Shown: positions 63,321-64,000 of the stretch, in pieces | Layout: each line of letters starts with the position of its first letter | Numbering within the stretch: the first letter of the stretch is position 1 | Assembly (NCBI GenBank): GCA_008921705.1 | Contig: VFFE01007518.1 | Location: 92,744-156,743 of the forward strand | DNA length: 64,000 nucleotides | Source of the DNA: Burhinus oedicnemus | Lineage: Eukaryota > Chordata > Aves > Charadriiformes > Burhinidae | Direction: 5' to 3' | The notes under the pieces: generated by a model | Seen by the model: only the letters and a program-made list of their open reading frames with translations | What the model was told of the DNA's origin: nothing | Database searches by the model: none | Made by a program: the position numbers and the translations under genes

Positions 63321-64000
63321 TCATAGAATAATCCAGGTTAGAAAGGACTTCAGGGGGTCTTTAGACTAACCTCCTGTTCCAAGCATGTTCAACACTGAAT
63401 TCAGACCAGGTTGTTCAAAGTTTTATCCACAAAGATCTTGAAAACCTCAAAGGATGGAGATTGCACAGCCTCTCAGGGTAACCTTTTCCAAAGCTTAATT
63501 TTCCTACCAGTGACAATTTTTTTCCTTATAAACAGTGAGAACATCCCCTCTTGCAATTTATGACCTTTGTCTATCCTTCTCTCATGCACCTCACCAGAGA
63601 GCCTGACCTCATCTTCTCAGTAGCCTCCCTCTAGGCATTGGGCAGTTACTGCTAGGCCACCTCCAAAGCTGGCTCATCTCCAGGGTAACGAGTCTCAATC
63701 CTTCAACATCTCCTTAAAGGACAAGTGCTCCAGCTCCTCCTCCCCAGCCTCGATCTTCTTAGTGGCACTCCACTGAACTCACTCAAGTTTATCCACATCC
63801 TTTGTGTCATGGAGGGCCCCAAACTGGACAAAGTATTCCAGACACAGTTTAAACAGTGCTGCAAAAAGATGAACCATCAAGTCTTCTAATCAACTGGCTG
63901 CAGTCTTGTTGACATACTCCGGGGTGCTATTAGCCTTCTTTCCTGCTAGACCACATTGCTGCCTGCTGCGTAGCCCACCATCTACCAGGACCCCCAGAAA
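63321..64000 (-). mobile_element. Old CR1 LINE, cut by the window end
   Basis: Minus-strand CR1. The plus strand opens with ATCATAGAATAATCCAGGTTAG (terminal repeat and 3' end), passes through AAGGATGGAGATTGCACAGCC, and continues in reverse through the ORF2 C-terminal region. The reverse of its 'LEYCVQ' block appears near 63815-63850. It reaches the last base of the window inside ORF2, so it continues beyond. Several indels disrupt the frame. Confidence 0.9.

Noticed and set aside
1..64000. CRISPR arrays, bacterial operons, tRNA or rRNA genes
   Set aside because: No regularly spaced repeats, operon-like packing or recognisable tRNA/rRNA sequence is present. The window is vertebrate nuclear DNA.

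Overview
The window looks like an AT-rich, gene-poor stretch of a bird nuclear genome. The evidence is the dominant repeat, the avian/reptilian LINE CR1. At least eleven 5'-truncated copies lie on both strands, many ending in the CR1 signature of short ATTCTATG-like repeats. Three degraded endogenous-retrovirus LTRs of the avian ERVL-like kind are also present. LTRs of this kind are common in Neoaves, especially passerines, so such a bird is a reasonable guess. Species and chromosome cannot be read from the sequence. I found no intact host gene, no convincing host exon, no RNA gene and no CRISPR. The window is intergenic, or inside a very large intron.

Layout. 1-15.8 kb: mostly unique AT-rich DNA with four CR1 copies (2978-3122 +, 5981-6189 -, 6572-7380 +, 8686-9812 -) and a few local duplications. 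15.85-22.7 kb: a dense accessory cluster. It holds an ERVL-type LTR (15850-16565), a solo LTR with TATA box and polyadenylation signal (17568-18291), a CR1 copy (18324-19552 -), a third LTR (19841-20430), and directly behind it a broken intron-less copy of a RIM-binding-protein (RIMBP) family gene (about 20615-21596) with a still-open SH3 domain. GC-rich sequence with a 62-bp tandem repeat follows. 22.7-35.9 kb: AT-rich DNA with CR1 copies at 23533-24330 (+) and 33729-34200 (-). 35960-37540 (+) is the best-preserved CR1: most of the reverse transcriptase is readable, broken by two stops and two frameshifting deletions. 37.5-64 kb: long unique AT-rich stretches with an old internally deleted CR1 (39770-40372), a G-quadruplex motif (45057-45079), a 36-nt A run (51709-51744), an unexplained GC-rich insert (52255-52760), a 116-nt pure purine tract (59270-59385), another deleted CR1 (61682-62835) and a CR1 cut by the window end (63321-64000).

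Nothing here acts as a gene network; the content is the remains of retrotransposition. The two most informative observations are the LTR-adjacent RIMBP-like retropseudogene, and a pair of inverted CR1 copies 11.8 kb apart. That pair shares a 323-nt block with only four differences and the same nonsense codon, while their 3' halves are clearly more diverged.
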